From NCBI RefSeq assembly GCF_000321225.1, contig NW_004450566.1, forward strand, positions 3,347,619 through 3,411,618: DNA of 64,000 nucleotides, in the 5' to 3' direction. The notes beneath the pieces are model-generated. The model was not told the origin of the DNA and made no database searches. It worked only from the letters and a program-made list of their open reading frames with translations. The translations under genes and the position numbers were made by a program. Numbering within the stretch: the first letter of the stretch is position 1; the number at the start of each line of letters is the position of its first letter. Below, in pieces: positions 11,441-24,254 of this stretch. Source of the DNA: Odobenus rosmarus divergens. Its lineage: Eukaryota; Chordata; Mammalia; Carnivora; Odobenidae.

Positions 11441-14400
11441 TACTCATTAGTAGGAATGATAATATTTTGGTTGTCTACCTGTTAATACTTTTGTTTTATT
11501 TCTGAATTGTTTCTAAACTTGGGAAAAGCAGGTATTTCTTACTCCTTATTCAGAATGATGCACCCTTAATAAAACATTTAAAACTGATAATAAGAGAAAA
11601 TTGCTATATTATTACATTGAAAGGATGCATGGTAACATCAGCATTACTGCTTACATGAAAACTTGCTTTTCCCTGTTGAGTTGCTTCTGGAAAAATTGAC
11701 ATCCTTCAAATGGGTTCAAGGCTAAGAATGAAAAGACAGAAGTAATTAGTTTTTTAATTAGTGAATATTTCTATCTGAGATATTTAAGAATATGTCCTAT
11801 TAATTTGGAAATCTATGTGCCCACTAAGGATTGACATAAGAGGTTATTGCTGATTCTTGAAAAGGTAAACATTCAAATAAGTGCCATATATTATACAGTT
11901 TTGAATACTATATCTACAATTATCACTTTTCCAAAAAAATGGCTTATATATCACACATATTTTGTAGGTATAATTCACTTCTGGCAGAATAGAAATCTCA
12001 TCATATGAATTTAATTGTTCTTTTTCTTTCTTCTATATTCATGGAAACTCATCAAATAATTTAAGTTTTATTCTTCCAAACGTGTACTCACTGCCAAGGA
12101 AATCAGGTCAAATAGATTATATATATTTGTATGTGTAAATGGCATGCTAGGAAGTTGTGTTACTGTTTCCTTCACTGCAGAAGTCCTGGAATTCTCTTAC
12201 ATGACTGCTCATTGCAGGCTGAATAAAATGCCCATCTCCTTACTAGTCCCTGTGAGATTCGGGGACATACATTTTCAGTCTACTAAGGACATTTCTTCTT
12301 TCCCACAGTGTGAGTTATCTTCAGGAAGATGATTGTATCTTTAGGTAAAACATATTAAAACTGGCAGCCATTTAAACCTATTAGCTCAGAATGGATTTCT
12401 ACTTATTACTGCTGAATACTGCTTCCTGAACACATGTCTACATAGTATTTCCTTAGAGAAATCTTGCTGAAAGATTGTCTGAATCTGATCCATATTTAGT
12501 CTGACATTGCCATTATTCCAATTAGGGAAGTGTCAGCCATTACAGTTCATTTATTGCGTGACGGCCAGGTTGATATTTATAGATAATTTTTCTTAGTGTC
12601 TTTCTTGGTTCATCATTTAGTTTTTAGTTTTAGTTTTTGTTTTTTAACAGAGGTTAAGTCTCAAACGCAAAAAAAATTATATCATAATTCCTAAGGCTAA
12701 TAGGAAGCAGTATGGTCTGAGAGACTCACATCAGAGGGAGTTATTACTATTACTAGTTAGCAGGCCTAGCCCATAATGAAATGGTAAGTAGCTGAAATTT
12801 GTCTCCAGGCCATCTCTTTTCTTCCAGCACCTTTGTGTTTATATACATACATTCCCTGCCTCTTCACATCCTCATTGCCAGAGATGCCGGGGTCCACATC
12901 ATACTGCATTCATCATTTACCTTCCCTGGGACGGACTTATTTTGTATTTTCTGTTTCTTTGCTCATTAGAAAAATAATAATAATTATATAGTTATACTGT
13001 GCTCTGCCTACTCAGCTAATGTGAATATTTAATGTGGACATGTTAATTTGAAGTAATAAATTATATCACAATGAGGTGATCTTATCCTGTTTCCTCCTCT
13101 GGCAAAGGGGATTTTAATCCATACCTTACCAGAAATTGAGTCCAGTATATTGTCCTTCATGTCACAACTCATTCTCTTCCTATTTTTAGTCTTGGTGATT
13201 TAGTTCAGCTCTATAACTCCCGTTTGACTGTAGTAGCCTTATAACTTCTCTTGTTTGTGGTATCTACATTCTCCAACCTTTCAATCATGTAGACATTCTA
13301 AATTCTGCCTGCAGCTTGTCTTTCTATCTTTGCAGCATTTGGTGGTGATTTTTAAGGCAATATGGCTGACCACATACCCAACAAAATTACTTCCAGTACA
13401 GCTACTAAAAATACTAGATAAAGTGTTTTTTAAATCAACTTCATTGAGCTGTAACTTATATCCCAGAAACCGTACTGCAATCAAGAGATAGGGCATTTTC
13501 ATACCCTGAAAAGTTCTCTTGTGTCATTTATAGCCAATCACGCACCAACACCTTGGCTCTAGGCAACGCCTAATGGCTAAAATATTTTTAAAAATTATTT
13601 TTAATGCATTGTTGAACTGGGAACCTTAGGTTTATTTGAACATTGTAAAATGAGCATATTCCAGGTCACAAAGCAAGCCTCAACAAATATCAGCAATAAA
13701 AATGATACAGATAATATCCTCTGTATATAAAGGTATTTAAGTTGGAATACATGAAAATATATTTCTAAGTTATCCAGAAATCAAAAGGAGTTATAATGAA
13801 AAATTTAAAAACAGAATTAAATTATTTTAAAACCTCATATTTAAATGGATGGGATATACCTAAATAATGTTAGAAAGGAAAACTGTAGTTCTAAATGTTC
13901 ATGTTTAAAAGAAAGAGTTTCTGATTTAAGAAATTAGAAAAAGATGAGTATATTATATTGGGTATATTCTGCCCCAGGAAGGAGACAGGTGACCTTGAAC
14001 CTGTTAGGACCTACATTCCTGAAGGGAGACTTAGGCAGTGTATAATGGCATCCACCCCATCCTCACAACTATCCTAGATTCCTTTGTAAATTTTCTTGTC
14101 TATCTTGTCTAAGCTTGGGAAAATCCCCTCAGTAGCTCTTAATTCTGAAAGAGACCACGATTTAAAATCAACCATGAGGGACTTCTTCCTTTAGAGAAGC
14201 TAACTGTAAAGGGCCAGCTGATCTTTGAAGTGTTTCCATTTGACACGAGTCAAAGGAAGAGATTCAGAAGGAAGAGGAGTAGTAGTAGTAGTAGGAAGTA
14301 ATAATAGTGTGTATGTTATGGGAAGGGGAATATATGACAAATATAGGTTCAAGTTGTAGTTTAGGGTGATCCAAATGCAACACAGTTTTAAGTTTTCCAT

Positions 14401-14689
14401 ATCATTTATTTGTCTTAAGGAATCCTCAAGGAAGCAATTTTGGAACCTGAGTTCTTTTTTTTGCAATCTTCCTTGTACCAAGTCTGGTTCTATAGCCCAT
14501 GGGGAGGTTCTGAAGAAATTTAAGTATTTCTTAAGTCCCTTTCTGTTTAAATTGACTAGAGTAGATTATTTTGTCTCTAATATTCATAAATTGATACAGT
14601 ATAATTCCAGCAGTAGGGAGCAAGAAATGTCAAACTAAAGTGCTATATGAAATATCTTTTTGGGCTTATGGTCAGTATCCTGAACAAAC
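11441..14689. other. Mostly unassigned AT-rich sequence
   Basis: No named repeat seen apart from the short TAG repeat. Overlapping sense and antisense ORFs near 13255-13502 and 14200-14638 are chance frames without family resemblance. Confidence 0.5.
14278..14296. repeat. (TAG)n short microsatellite
   Basis: Six tandem AGT units followed by AGGAAG. Confidence 0.75.
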
Positions 14690-15121
14690 ATATACTTTTA
14701 CTGAGATGCAATCCACATGCCACACACCCTTTTAAAATGTGTACTTAATTTTTTTTTTTTTTAGTATACTTATAGGATTGTGTAACACCAAACATCATGA
14801 AAATATAATTGTAGAACATTTGTTACTCCAAAAAGAAGCATGTACACATTAGCAGATATTTTCCATTCCTTCCTAGCCATAGGCAACCACTAATTTACTT
14901 TCTCTCTCTGTATCTTTGTCTAGTATGGGTATTTCATATTAATGGAATAATATAATATGTGACCTTTTTGTGACTGGCTTCTTTTACTTAGCATGATGGG
15001 TTAATGGTTCATATATGTTGTAGCAGGTATCAGTACTTATTTCCTTTTTACTCCTGAATAATATTCCATTCTACAAATATACTACATTTTAGTTATCCAT
15101 TCTTTATTTCAAAACATTTGG
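14690..15121 (-). mobile_element. Ancient L1 (L1M) fragment, left part
   Basis: Antisense L1M. TTTTACTGAGATGCAATCC, TAGCCATAGGCAACCACTAA, TGACTGGCTTCTTTTACTTA and CCTGAATAATATTCCATTCT correspond to the 3' region and the end of ORF2 of a mammalian-wide L1. A Can-SINE interrupts it at 15122-15345. Confidence 0.8.
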
Positions 15122-15345
15122 AGCGAGATGCCTGGGTGGCTCAGTTGGTTAAGCGTCTGCCTTAGGCTCAGGTCATGATTTCAGGGTTCTGGGATCAAGC
15201 CCCATATCGGGCTCCTTGCTCAGCAGGAAGCCTGCTTCTCCCTCTCCCTCTGCCTGCCACTCCCCCTGCTTGTACTCTCTCTCTTTCTCTCTCTCTCTCT
15301 GTCAAATAAATAAATAAAATCTTAAAAAAAAAAAAAAAAAACAAC
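15122..15345 (+). mobile_element. Can-SINE nested in L1M
   Basis: GCCTGGGTGGCTCAGTTGGT, the standard body, a CT-rich region with an expanded (TC)n, AAATAAATAAATAAAATCTT and an A-run to 15340. The flanks share ACATTTGG (15114-15121 and 15346-15353), the presumed TSD. Confidence 0.92.
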
Positions 15346-15775
15346 ACATTTGGGTTGATCCCACATTTTGGCTATTGTGAATAATGCTGTCATGAACACT
15401 TGTATAGACATGTTTGAGTAGATGTATGTTTTCATTTCTCTTGCTATATGTAAGATCCCATAGTAATTCTATGTTTAACATTTTCAGGAAATACCAAACT
15501 GTTTCCAAAATGGCTGTGATATTTTATTTTACATAACCACCAGCACATTATGATAGTCATATGTCTTCACATCCTTAACTATCATCGTTTTTATTAGTCA
15601 TGTCAATAGGTATAATGTGGTATCCCATTCTATTTTAAAACTGGATTTTTCTGATGACTAATAAGGCTTAGCATATTCTAATGTGCTTATTGGTCATTTG
15701 TAGATCTTCTCTGGTGTAATGGGTATTCAGAGCCTCATTTTTAATTAGCTTGTTTTTATTTATTGCTGTTCCCAA
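15346..15775 (-). mobile_element. Ancient L1 (L1M) fragment, right part
   Basis: Resumes directly after the SINE with GGGTTGATCCCACATTTTGG and continues through TCTATGTTTAACATTTTC and TGTGCTTATTGGTCATTTG, all antisense to the C-terminal part of L1 ORF2. Many substitutions and indels; no reading frame survives. Confidence 0.8.
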
Positions 15776-16437
15776 TTCCCAGTTCTGTAAGAAGAATTTA
15801 AGTAAACTATTTTTTATATATTTAAATTTCCCCAATGTGATAATTTTCTTGTAAATTATATTTGCTATATTTTGCTATTTAGAAGTAAAAGAGTAAGAAT
15901 TGGTGTTATAATAAGAGTCCTATAAGAGGCCAGAGTCTGGTCAAGAGGATACGTGTAAATAGATAGATAGAAACCCCTGAAAATATCTTTGATCAAATAT
16001 GTTGCTTAAGTATCATATATATCAGGATCCCAACCTAATAGAGTTGGTCCTTTTCAGTTGGAGAACAGACACATTAGCAGCCTCTTCTAATAGAAGGTGT
16101 TTAAGTGGATCTTTGGGGCACCCAGATTCCCAGAGACAAAACAAGATTTGAGGAAAGTTTTCCAACTATTTGAGAGATGACTCAAGTGGAAGATTGATCT
16201 ATATGGACCCTAGGCTATTGCAACCTGTCGCTTGTTATTCCTCATAGCTGACTTGAAAGACAAACTTAGCTGACCTACATTTGTCCTTTGCCCTGTGAAC
16301 TTCCTCTTACAGACTAACAACTGAAAGAGATGAAGGCAGTTAGAGAGACGCATAGTGTCATTAGTAAGAGACAGACTTTTTGCAAAGAATATTATTTTCA
16401 AAACTGATCAGTTTATCAAAAGATTTTTAAAACATGA

Positions 16438-16631
16438 GGGGCACCTGGGTGGCTCAGTCAGTTAATTGTCTGCCTTTGACTCAGGTCATGATCTTGGGGT
16501 CCTGGGATCAAGCCCCACGTGGGGCTCCCTGCTCAGCCAGTAGCCTGCTTCACCTTCTCCCTCTGCCCTGCCTCCAGCAGGTGCATGCACTCTCTTTCTC
16601 TCTCAAATAAATAAATAAAATCTTAAAAAAA
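16438..16631 (+). mobile_element. Can-SINE, full length
   Basis: GGGGCACCTGGGTGGCTCAG head, CATGATCTTGGGGTCCTGGG body, CT-rich stretch, AAATAAATAAATAAAATCTT and an A-tail. A perfect short TSD, AAAACATGA, lies at 16429-16437 and 16632-16640. Confidence 0.93.
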
Positions 16632-16784
16632 AAAACATGAATATACATTCCTGGGATACACAATAAACTCAGTGTTTGGGATTTCCATTAATAATTGTTT
16701 GTACTCAACATAGAACATAGCTCAGCATTGTAGTAGGAGAGCACTAGAGATCTCAAAGGCATACTCTGTTTTGGAAAAGATGAT

Positions 16785-17215
16785 TTTAAACCATGGCGTC
16801 AAGGTGGATTCTGGTGGATCTTGGTGGGGTCTCCAGAATTGATGAAGACAACTACCCCACCACAGAATTAACAGGAAAATCTATTGATCAAGCAAAATTA
16901 AATTTATTAAACTTAATGCAGCAGAGGGAACTTGGCAGAGTGAAGATAGGGCAGGTTATTTAAAGGGTTTCAGGACCTGGGTTTGGTGCATTTAGGTGGA
17001 TTGTTCAAGGTAAAGAACTGACTGGAATTAAGCAGATTTGATGATGGAATAGCTTTGGTTTGGTGGGCACAGCAAGGCAATGATCTTAAAATGAGTCTTG
17101 ATGATTGTCCTTTTAGATTTGACAGGTAGACTGTTGTGGTTGGGCTACTTATTTTCTGAGAGGAAATACTTCCTAGGGCCAACCGTTAGGGTCTTTTTGT
17201 TTGGTCTCAGAGATG
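16785..17215 (-). mobile_element. LTR-like element
   Basis: A moderately GC-rich block whose plus strand includes GATCAAGCAAAATTAAATTT and TTATTAAACTTAATGCAGC, resembling the antisense of an LTR polyadenylation region, followed by AGCAAGGCAATGATC and TTTTAGATTTGACAGGTAG. It is compositionally distinct from its flanks. Family not assigned; boundaries approximate. Confidence 0.4.
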
Positions 17216-17779
17216 TTTAACTAAGAACCTGAAAATATGCCTGTCTTCATCTTTTACATAGAGGCAGGTAATTATATTGGCTTCATTTCTCACTATATCC
17301 TTTTGTAGAGAAGGAATGTGGAGGAAATAACACGAAGGAAAAAAATCGGTTACATATGGAACATTTAGAATTTGATTATATTTGTTTTCAAACTTTCTAT
17401 GTGTAATAAATACACTTTAGCTTTGCTAAAGCAAGGCTCAAACTTTTAAATTTTTCTACTAAAGTTGTATATTTCTTATGGAAGTTATTCAGATAAAAAT
17501 CTAAGGTGATACCTCTTCACAGCTTTCTTTGAAATATGGTTCTTTATTTTAAAATTGTCCTAAGTATTTGAGTTTATTCTTTAGTTCTAATAATTTAATT
17601 GAACCATGTGATTTTTTTTATCCCCATCAGTTTATTATCAACTTTCCTATTTCACTTGTTAATGGTATGCAAATGTACAGAGATCCAGTTTGGATCAAAT
17701 GCATAATTAATAGGATTTGCATTATAATGCCTAAATAAATATTGTTCAATTCAGAACCAAAGGATGTGTTATGATAACT

Positions 17780-17977
17780 ATCTTTTTTTTTTTTTGCTGC
17801 AATTCTCACTGTCACCCCATCTCCAGAGTTACTTATTGCCTATATTTTTCTTTTCTTCCTTTATAACTTACACCTATGTTGTGCCAATGTCTCAAGCTTT
17901 GACATTGCTTGCTGTTTTTGTTCTTGTTGTTTTGTTTTGTTTTTTTCTCCCATCTATAGAAATTTTAGAGTCCTTGC
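17780..17977 (-). mobile_element. Probable ancient L1 fragment, left part
   Basis: T-rich sequence continuing in style with 18180-18727. The SINE at 17978-18176 appears to split one diverged L1M-type 3' region. Weakly supported. Confidence 0.35.
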
Positions 17978-18176
17978 CTTATTTTTTTTAATTTTATCCA
18001 TTTATTTGTCAGAGAGAAAGAGAGAGGCAACAAGCACAAGCAATAGGAGTGGCAGGCAGAGGGAGAAACAGGCTCCCAACCGAGCAGGGAGCCCAATGCG
18101 GGGCTCGATCCCAGAACCCCAGGACCATGACCTGATGAAGGCAGCCACCGAACCAACTGAGCCACCCAGGTGCCCT
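17978..18176 (-). mobile_element. Can-SINE, reverse orientation
   Basis: TTTTAATTTTATCCATTTAT (tail complement), GAGAGAAAGAGAGAGG, GGCTCGATCCCAGAACCCC, then ACTGAGCCACCCAGGTGCCC at the head. The short ORFs on both strands across it come from this repeat. Confidence 0.92.
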
Positions 18177-18179
18177 GTA

Positions 18180-18727
18180 AAGGGTGATTTTAAAGTAGCT
18201 TGTGTCTCTTTAAATCCAGGAAATTGGTATAAATGTTTTCATAACCAGCCTATCTTCATTTGAAACTGTTGGACTTTCTGAATTGATGTTCTAGGTATTC
18301 TATATTTTCTACTTGTCTTTTATTGTACATTTTTGAGAATTTTACCTTTTTGGTTTCTAATTTTTTTGTGGCATTTTAATTTTTGCAGTTATATTTTTAA
18401 TTTCCAAGAGTTCTTTCTCACTCTCTCATAACTCTTTTCATAGTATCCCTTCCTCTTATTTTATCATTAAAACAGCTTCTGTAATTTACCTGAAACTACT
18501 AAATAAAGTTTAGTTTTTTTTGTTTTCTGCATTATTTCCATTTATCCTAACATCAGATTGTGTATTTTATTATTTTAGATTTTTCTCTTTCCTGCTTCAT
18601 TTTTCTTGAATTTGGGTGACCCTCAGTTTTCCTCTCTTTTTGGTAATAATAAAATAGAAGTACTCAGAAACTGTATATATGGGTTAGGCACATCCAGGGA
18701 TACTTTTCCAGTAATAAGTTCAATTTT
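18180..18727 (-). mobile_element. Probable ancient L1 (L1M) 3' region
   Basis: TTTTTAATTTCCAAGAGTTC and TTTCATAGTATCCCTTCCT resemble the antisense of a mammalian-wide L1 3' region. The sequence is very T-rich and diverged. The SINE at 18738-18903 ends it; trailing L1-like sequence may run to about 19060. Confidence 0.4.
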
Positions 18728-18737
18728 AAAGAATATT

Positions 18738-18903
18738 GGGCGACTGCCTTCGGCTCGGGTCATGATCCTGGAGTCCTGGGATCGAGTCCCACATTGGGCT
18801 CCCTGCTTGGCGTGGAGTCTGCTTCTCCCTCTGACCCTCTCCCCTCTCATGCTCTCTCTCTATCTCATTCTCTCTCAAATAAATAAATAAAATCTTTAAA
18901 AAA
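18738..18903 (+). mobile_element. Can-SINE missing the tRNA-like head
   Basis: It begins GGGCGACTGCCTTCGGCTC, so about 27 bases of the normal head, including the A-box TGGCTCAGT, are absent. The rest of the body, CT stretch and AAATAAATAAATAAAATCTT tail are intact. A perfect TSD, AAAGAATATT, lies at 18728-18737 and 18904-18913. The copy lacks its internal Pol III promoter A-box. Confidence 0.9.
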
Positions 18904-19786
18904 AAAGAATATTCAAAGATTAGTTTGTATAATGTTCTTCACTATGAGATGTTAAAATATTTAAAGCTTTAATTTAGGAAACCATATCCCTTGTTAGATT
19001 CTACCATAGTTTCTTCCCTCTACACTCTATACCTGGCTGTATTTCGATCTCTTTTATTGTTATTCTTCTTATTATTATTATTTATTTTTTTAAGTGTTTA
19101 CCTGTAATTGGCAAATTCCTGTGTGGTGACCATTTTGGACAAAGAACCAGGAAGATACATGGGGAAATTTGACTTTTTCAATATACCCTTTTTTAAAAAA
19201 TGTTTTATTGTTATGTTAATCACCATCACATTACATCATTAGTTTTTGATGTAGTGTTCCACGGTTCATTGTTTGTGCATAACACCCAGTGCTCCATGCA
19301 GAACGTGTCCTCTTTAATACCCATCACCAGGCTAACCCAACCTCCCACACCCCTCCCCTCTAGAACCCTCAGTTTGTTTTTCAGAGTCCATCGTCTCTAA
19401 TGGTTCATCTCCCCCTCCGATTTCCCCCCCTTCATTCTTCTCCTCCTGCTATATTCTTCTTCTTTTTTTTTTCTTAACATATATTGCATTATTTGTTTCA
19501 GAGGTACAGATCTGTGATTCAACATTGGTCTTGCACAATTCACAATGCTCACCATAACACATACCCTCCCCAATGTCTATCACCCAGCCACACCATCCCT
19601 CCCAACCCCTCCACTTCAGCAACCCTCAGTTTGTTTCCTGAGATTAAGAATTCCTCATATCAGTGAGGTCATATGATACATGTCTTTCTCTGATTGACTT
19701 ATTTTCAGCATAACACCCTCCAGTTCCATCCACGTCGTTGCAAATGGCAAGATCTCATTCCTTTTGATGGCTGCATAATATTCCAT

Positions 19787-19809
19787 TGTGTGTGTGTGTG
19801 TGTGTGTAT
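19787..19809. repeat. (TG)n microsatellite inside L1
   Basis: About eleven TG units at the L1 position that reads ATTCCATTGTG in other copies. Confidence 0.9.
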
Positions 19810-19988
19810 ACCATTTCTTCTTTATTCATTCATCTATCGATGGACATCTTGGCTCTTGCCACAGTTTGGCTATTGTGGTCATTGCTGCTATAAACATTGG
19901 GGTGCACACACCCCTTTGGATCCCTACATTTGTATCTTTGTGGTAAATACCCAGTAGTGCAATTGCTGATCATATGGTAGCTCTATTT

Positions 19989-20342
19989 TCAACTGTTTGA
20001 GGAACCTCCATACTGTTTTCCAGAGTGGTTGCACCAGCTTGCATTCCCACCAACAGTTCCTCCGCATCCCCACCAACATCTGTCATTTCCTGACTTGTTA
20101 ATTTTCACCATTCTGACTGGTGTGAGATGGTATCTCATTGAGGTTTTGATTTGGATTTCCCTGATGCCGAGTGATGTTGAGCACTTTTTCATGTGTCTGT
20201 TGGCCATTTGGATGTCTTCTTTGGAAAAATGTCTGTTCATGTCTTCTGCCCATTTCTTGATTGGATTATTTGTTCTTTGGGTGTTGACTTTGATAAGTTC
20301 TTTATAGATTTTGGATACTAGCCCTTTATCTGATATGTTATT
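19989..20342 (-). pseudogene. L1 ORF2p C-terminal remnant
   Basis: This is the only stretch in the window that reads as a recognisable protein family. It is the region downstream of the L1 reverse transcriptase. The readable part runs from about [20 protein letters not shown] to [17 protein letters not shown], after which a frameshift replaces the expected cysteine-rich end. It has no endonuclease or reverse-transcriptase domain and cannot be functional. Confidence 0.88.
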
Positions 20343-20849
20343 TGCAACTGGATCAATATATCCTTTTAATGAATGCAACCTCTCCTACCCCTGCCCTCCA
20401 TTGAAAGCACATTCATTGATTTCATCTCTCTCAGAGTATCAACTAAGTCAAGTGTCAAAACCCACTGCTCTAGCCCCTTTTTGTGTGGCATACCAATCAA
20501 CACCATTCCCTCAGTTTTCCACCTTTGAGAACTCTGTTGACATACCTTGTGTGCTGAGAGCAAGACAACAGTTTCCTTCCCATTTTCCTTAGGCTTTGGG
20601 CTCCCCCACATTTTTCAAATTGCTATCATTCTGCTGAATTTTTAATAGGACAGGAAATAAACTCAGAAGCTTAGCTTGACATCCTGAATCTTATGTTTTA
20701 ATATCAGGGTATTTATCTCTCTATTTAATCATATTCAAAACCGCTTTTCACCTATGGTTTAAGCAATGGTTAGAATGTATAGTTTTGCTGTTGTTGAGAG
20801 GAAGTTGAGATCCATGTCTGCAGCCTGCTTAGAGCAGTCTACATAATCT

Positions 20850-21445
20850 ATATTACTATGGCATTCCTGGAAAGGAATTTGGTTATGTGGATCAAAATAC
20901 TTAAAGATTTAATGCCTGGTAATTGTAACAATCTATCCTAAAGAAATATCTAGGGACTTATTTGAAGAATGCTGAACAGGGCTGTTCATAGTATAAAAAA
21001 ATGAGAAGTTTGAAAGATGCCAACTCAAATGCCAAAAGGTTAGGATATTATTATGTAAGTTATGCTATCACTCATCCAAAGAAATTTAGGCAAATAAATA
21101 AAAATATGCTTAAATGATGACAATATAATATTAAATGAGAAAGCAGGAAAATATATTATGCATTTAATATAATGCACATTTTAACGCAATCATATTGAGT
21201 TACCATTTTTATCAGTACAGTCAAATATTGGCAATTTTAAGTAAAAATATATAGATATTAAGCAATTATAATAAATATAATTATATATACCATATAATTA
21301 CATACATTAAAAGGAACCATATGAAATATAAATAAAAATAAATATAGGAAAGGAATACTGGTAGAGGTTATCTTGAGATGATTGGATTTTAGTTGGTTTT
21401 TATTTTTCAAATTATCTGTAGAGAATGTTGTAATCAGAATAAAAA
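20850..21445 (+). mobile_element. Ancient L1 (L1M) fragment, sense
   Basis: AACAATCTATCCTAAAGAAA, GGGCTGTTCATAGTATAAAA and the final GTAATCAGAATAAAAACTG match the order of an old L1 ORF2 end and 3' UTR. Heavily diverged. Confidence 0.6.
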
Positions 21446-24056
21446 CTGTTTTTATCTATGTTTTAGGGTTTACACTTTGAACAAATTTGAAACTTCAAAA
21501 TGACGTGATTATTAAACACTTACTGGCATGAATGACCTAAAAGTAGGAAAAAAGTACCATAGGTCTATTCATTATAGTGTTCCTTTAATTTGCATGAACT
21601 TTATCACTCAACTTTCAGGGTATTTACACTTATATCAGTGTATACAGAATGAGTGCATTGCTCTAAGACAGGATTTAATAATACAGTTTCACAAATAGCT
21701 GGGTCCCTATCCTGTTGAGACAGTTGGGCTTTACTGTTATTTGGTTTATTTTCTGCTGCTGTAGGCATTTTCATTGACTACATAGAAAGCACATTTACTC
21801 TGTTAAAGTTCAGTACCATTCAGAAAGATACTGGCTTAGAAGAGAGTTTGGGAAAGCAAGATAGGAGCCTTTTAAATTAATACGTTGACAAGTCTGAACT
21901 AAGTTACCTTCTGATATGCTTGCTGAGGAAAAAGTTCACGTGACTGGGTACTTCTATCCATTCATGGCGTAAGAAGCTGCACTCATCTTCAACTGGTCTA
22001 AATTTGATGGTCCTATTTTTGCTTGGTTGGGAGCTCTATATAAATACATCATATTTTCTTTATTAAAGTGTACTTTTTTAAAGAAGTGTACTTTTAAAAC
22101 CTGCAATGCATTTTAGTATTCTCAGAAAACTTATTTTTGTAATGAGCATCTATTAAATTTTCAGACCCTGCCAAGTATAGCGGTGTTATGACGCCGCACA
22201 TTACGGACTGTAAAACACACTTTATGTCAGTCATTTTCAGAAAACAATTTTAGGCAGTAATATAATAAGATAGCTTATGCAGTTTTTAAAGAAAATTAAT
22301 AATTTCTTAGTGATTAGACCTTTTTTCTGACCTTTAAAATTGTGATTCAGTATACCTGGGCAGATTTGTGCATATGCGTATATCTGATAGTTGTAAATTT
22401 AAGTTACATCAGGTTTTTCTCAGAGAGTCTGGATACTGTGGTAGGTCTTCCAAGTTAGCACCAAGTTTTGTAAAAAGCCCTTAAAAAAAAAAAAAAGCCA
22501 CACGTTTGTGAATTTAAGCTGATAGGATTCAGATCAATATAAAGAGGTATCTCTGTTTAGATATAATAAGATTGCCTCATATGCAATGAACATGATTAAA
22601 ACCAAAAAAAAGCCTGATAGCAAGATTTTCTTTTTTTTTTAATTAGACTTTTTTTCTTTTGGAAATCTCATTTCCATTCATACCTGTGTGGAAACCTAGA
22701 GATACACCTTCAACCATGTTGGGAAAAGACAAAAAGGGTAGGGAGGATTCACTCATCTTGGGCAACCTCACCACTTTCCCTAGGAAGCAGCTATTACCAA
22801 TAAGATCCATTGGGTAAGACAGCACTGTTTGCCAGGCATGTCCGGGGGGAACCACTTTTTAAAGAATATGCTTTATCTACATATGAAATCTCAATCTCTC
22901 CTAATCCTGGCTAGTATCTAGTTAATACCAAAGAAGACAATATATGAAGTAGTTAGCATGTACGGAGAGGAAAATACAAACTAAAACTGGGAAATTAAGG
23001 TAACATCATTATAATTATCTTTAAACTTAAAGATTATTACATTTTTAAGATATAACCAAAATAAAAAATTTAGCTGCTAATGTTTGTCAAACACAAATTG
23101 ACAGAAAGTTGTTTAAATGGTTTAGGGGACTTTTTATCCTGGAAAAACATTCAGAGTAACCAGATACATTAATCATGGTCATTCCTGGATTCAAGTTATA
23201 AAGAGTTTTCCCAAGGGAGAATATTTTGAATGCCTGTGTACCATTACTAAATAAAGCATCCCTTCCCCTACCAGCTATAGGAGGTGTTTCTTTTTATTCC
23301 TTATTTCTGTTCTTTTTTAAAAAAATTCATAGTCAGCTATACTTACATTTAAGGTTGTTTTATATATATTTTATATGATTCTTTATCACCTTAATTAAAA
23401 TCCTTAGGTCCAGATGAGCTTCAGAATTTAAATTACTTTCATTTTTAATTTAAGAAAATTTTGAAACACATTTCAAATATTGACCACACCTCAAAGTAAA
23501 CATTATTATTTCTGCATCAAAATGTACAAATATTCAGTAAATTTATTAAATGGAATAAATAACAAAATAAGCTTTACATGAATTCTAGTCGGGTGTTATA
23601 ATCAGACCAATTATGAAATAACATTGGATCTTCAGAAAGTTTTGATTTTAAGAATTCTGGATAGGGAGTGTGTACCTATGGGTATCTTTTGTTTGTTTTT
23701 GTCTGAGAAGTTTTTATTGAAATTGAGTATCTAAATTAAAAAAAATAAAAGTATCAGAAGATTAGAATTTTCAAACTAATATAGTCGTCAGTCTTTTAGT
23801 AAAGAAAAATCACCAAATTAAATTAATATTGCTTATCTAATTTTTCATTGCTATTGGAGCATTGTTATTCCCAAAATATAATAGAAAAAGCATTCCAAAT
23901 TCAAATGCTTATGAATAGTCAGGTACCATAAATGTATGAGGTGGTCAGATGATCAGATGTGATGCAGTTGGGAGTAAGAGAGAATGTGTCCTGAAGATGG
24001 GTTACCTTGTCTAAAAGCATCCACAGTCTCCTTGTCTGTTTTTTCTGTCTGTCTGT

Positions 24057-24098
24057 CTCTCTCACCTGTGCATACACACACACCCACATACACACAGC
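24057..24098. repeat. Interrupted (CA)n tract
   Basis: CTCACCTGTGCATACACACA followed by further CA units. Confidence 0.7.
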
Positions 24099-24254
24099 CA
24101 GATGTGATCCTTAAGTCAGAAAACTATGTATCTTATAAGGAATGATGGAAAATAATTTGGAAGAATTTCTGACAACTTAGTCTTTCACATTTAGCTTATT
24201 TGTTGTTGTCAGTTTTTTCTGCTTCTCTTTAAAAAAATACCTAACCTATCATTT

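Larger units (their letters stand above)
19193..20352 (-). mobile_element. Carnivore L1, 5'-truncated: 3' UTR plus ORF2 C-terminus
   Basis: From left (L1 3' end) to right: A-tail complement at 19193; 3' UTR with GTGATTAACATAACA on the minus strand; GGTTCTAGAGGGGAGGGG; then antisense ORF2. The minus strand at 20029-20307 encodes a recognisable ORF2 C-terminal stretch with [20 protein letters not shown] and [16 protein letters not shown]. The frame decays closer to the 3' end. A (TG)n expansion sits in former coding sequence at 19787-19809. Flanking TCAATATACCCTTTT (19178-19192) and TCAATATATCCTTTT (20353-20367) form a 15-base TSD with one mismatch. Confidence 0.92.

Noticed and set aside
12620..12650. 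TTTAGTTTTTAGTTTTAG run considered as telomere-like
   Set aside because: Units are irregular and not TTAGGG; it is a T-rich low-complexity patch.
19200..20307. Several plus-strand ORFs of 60-92 codons
   Set aside because: They are the antisense strand of a truncated L1 ORF2 and 3' UTR.
20311..20611. Overlapping ORFs on both strands (93 and 81 codons) just beyond the L1
   Set aside because: No recognisable domain, no splice or promoter context, and mutual overlap indicates a chance open stretch.
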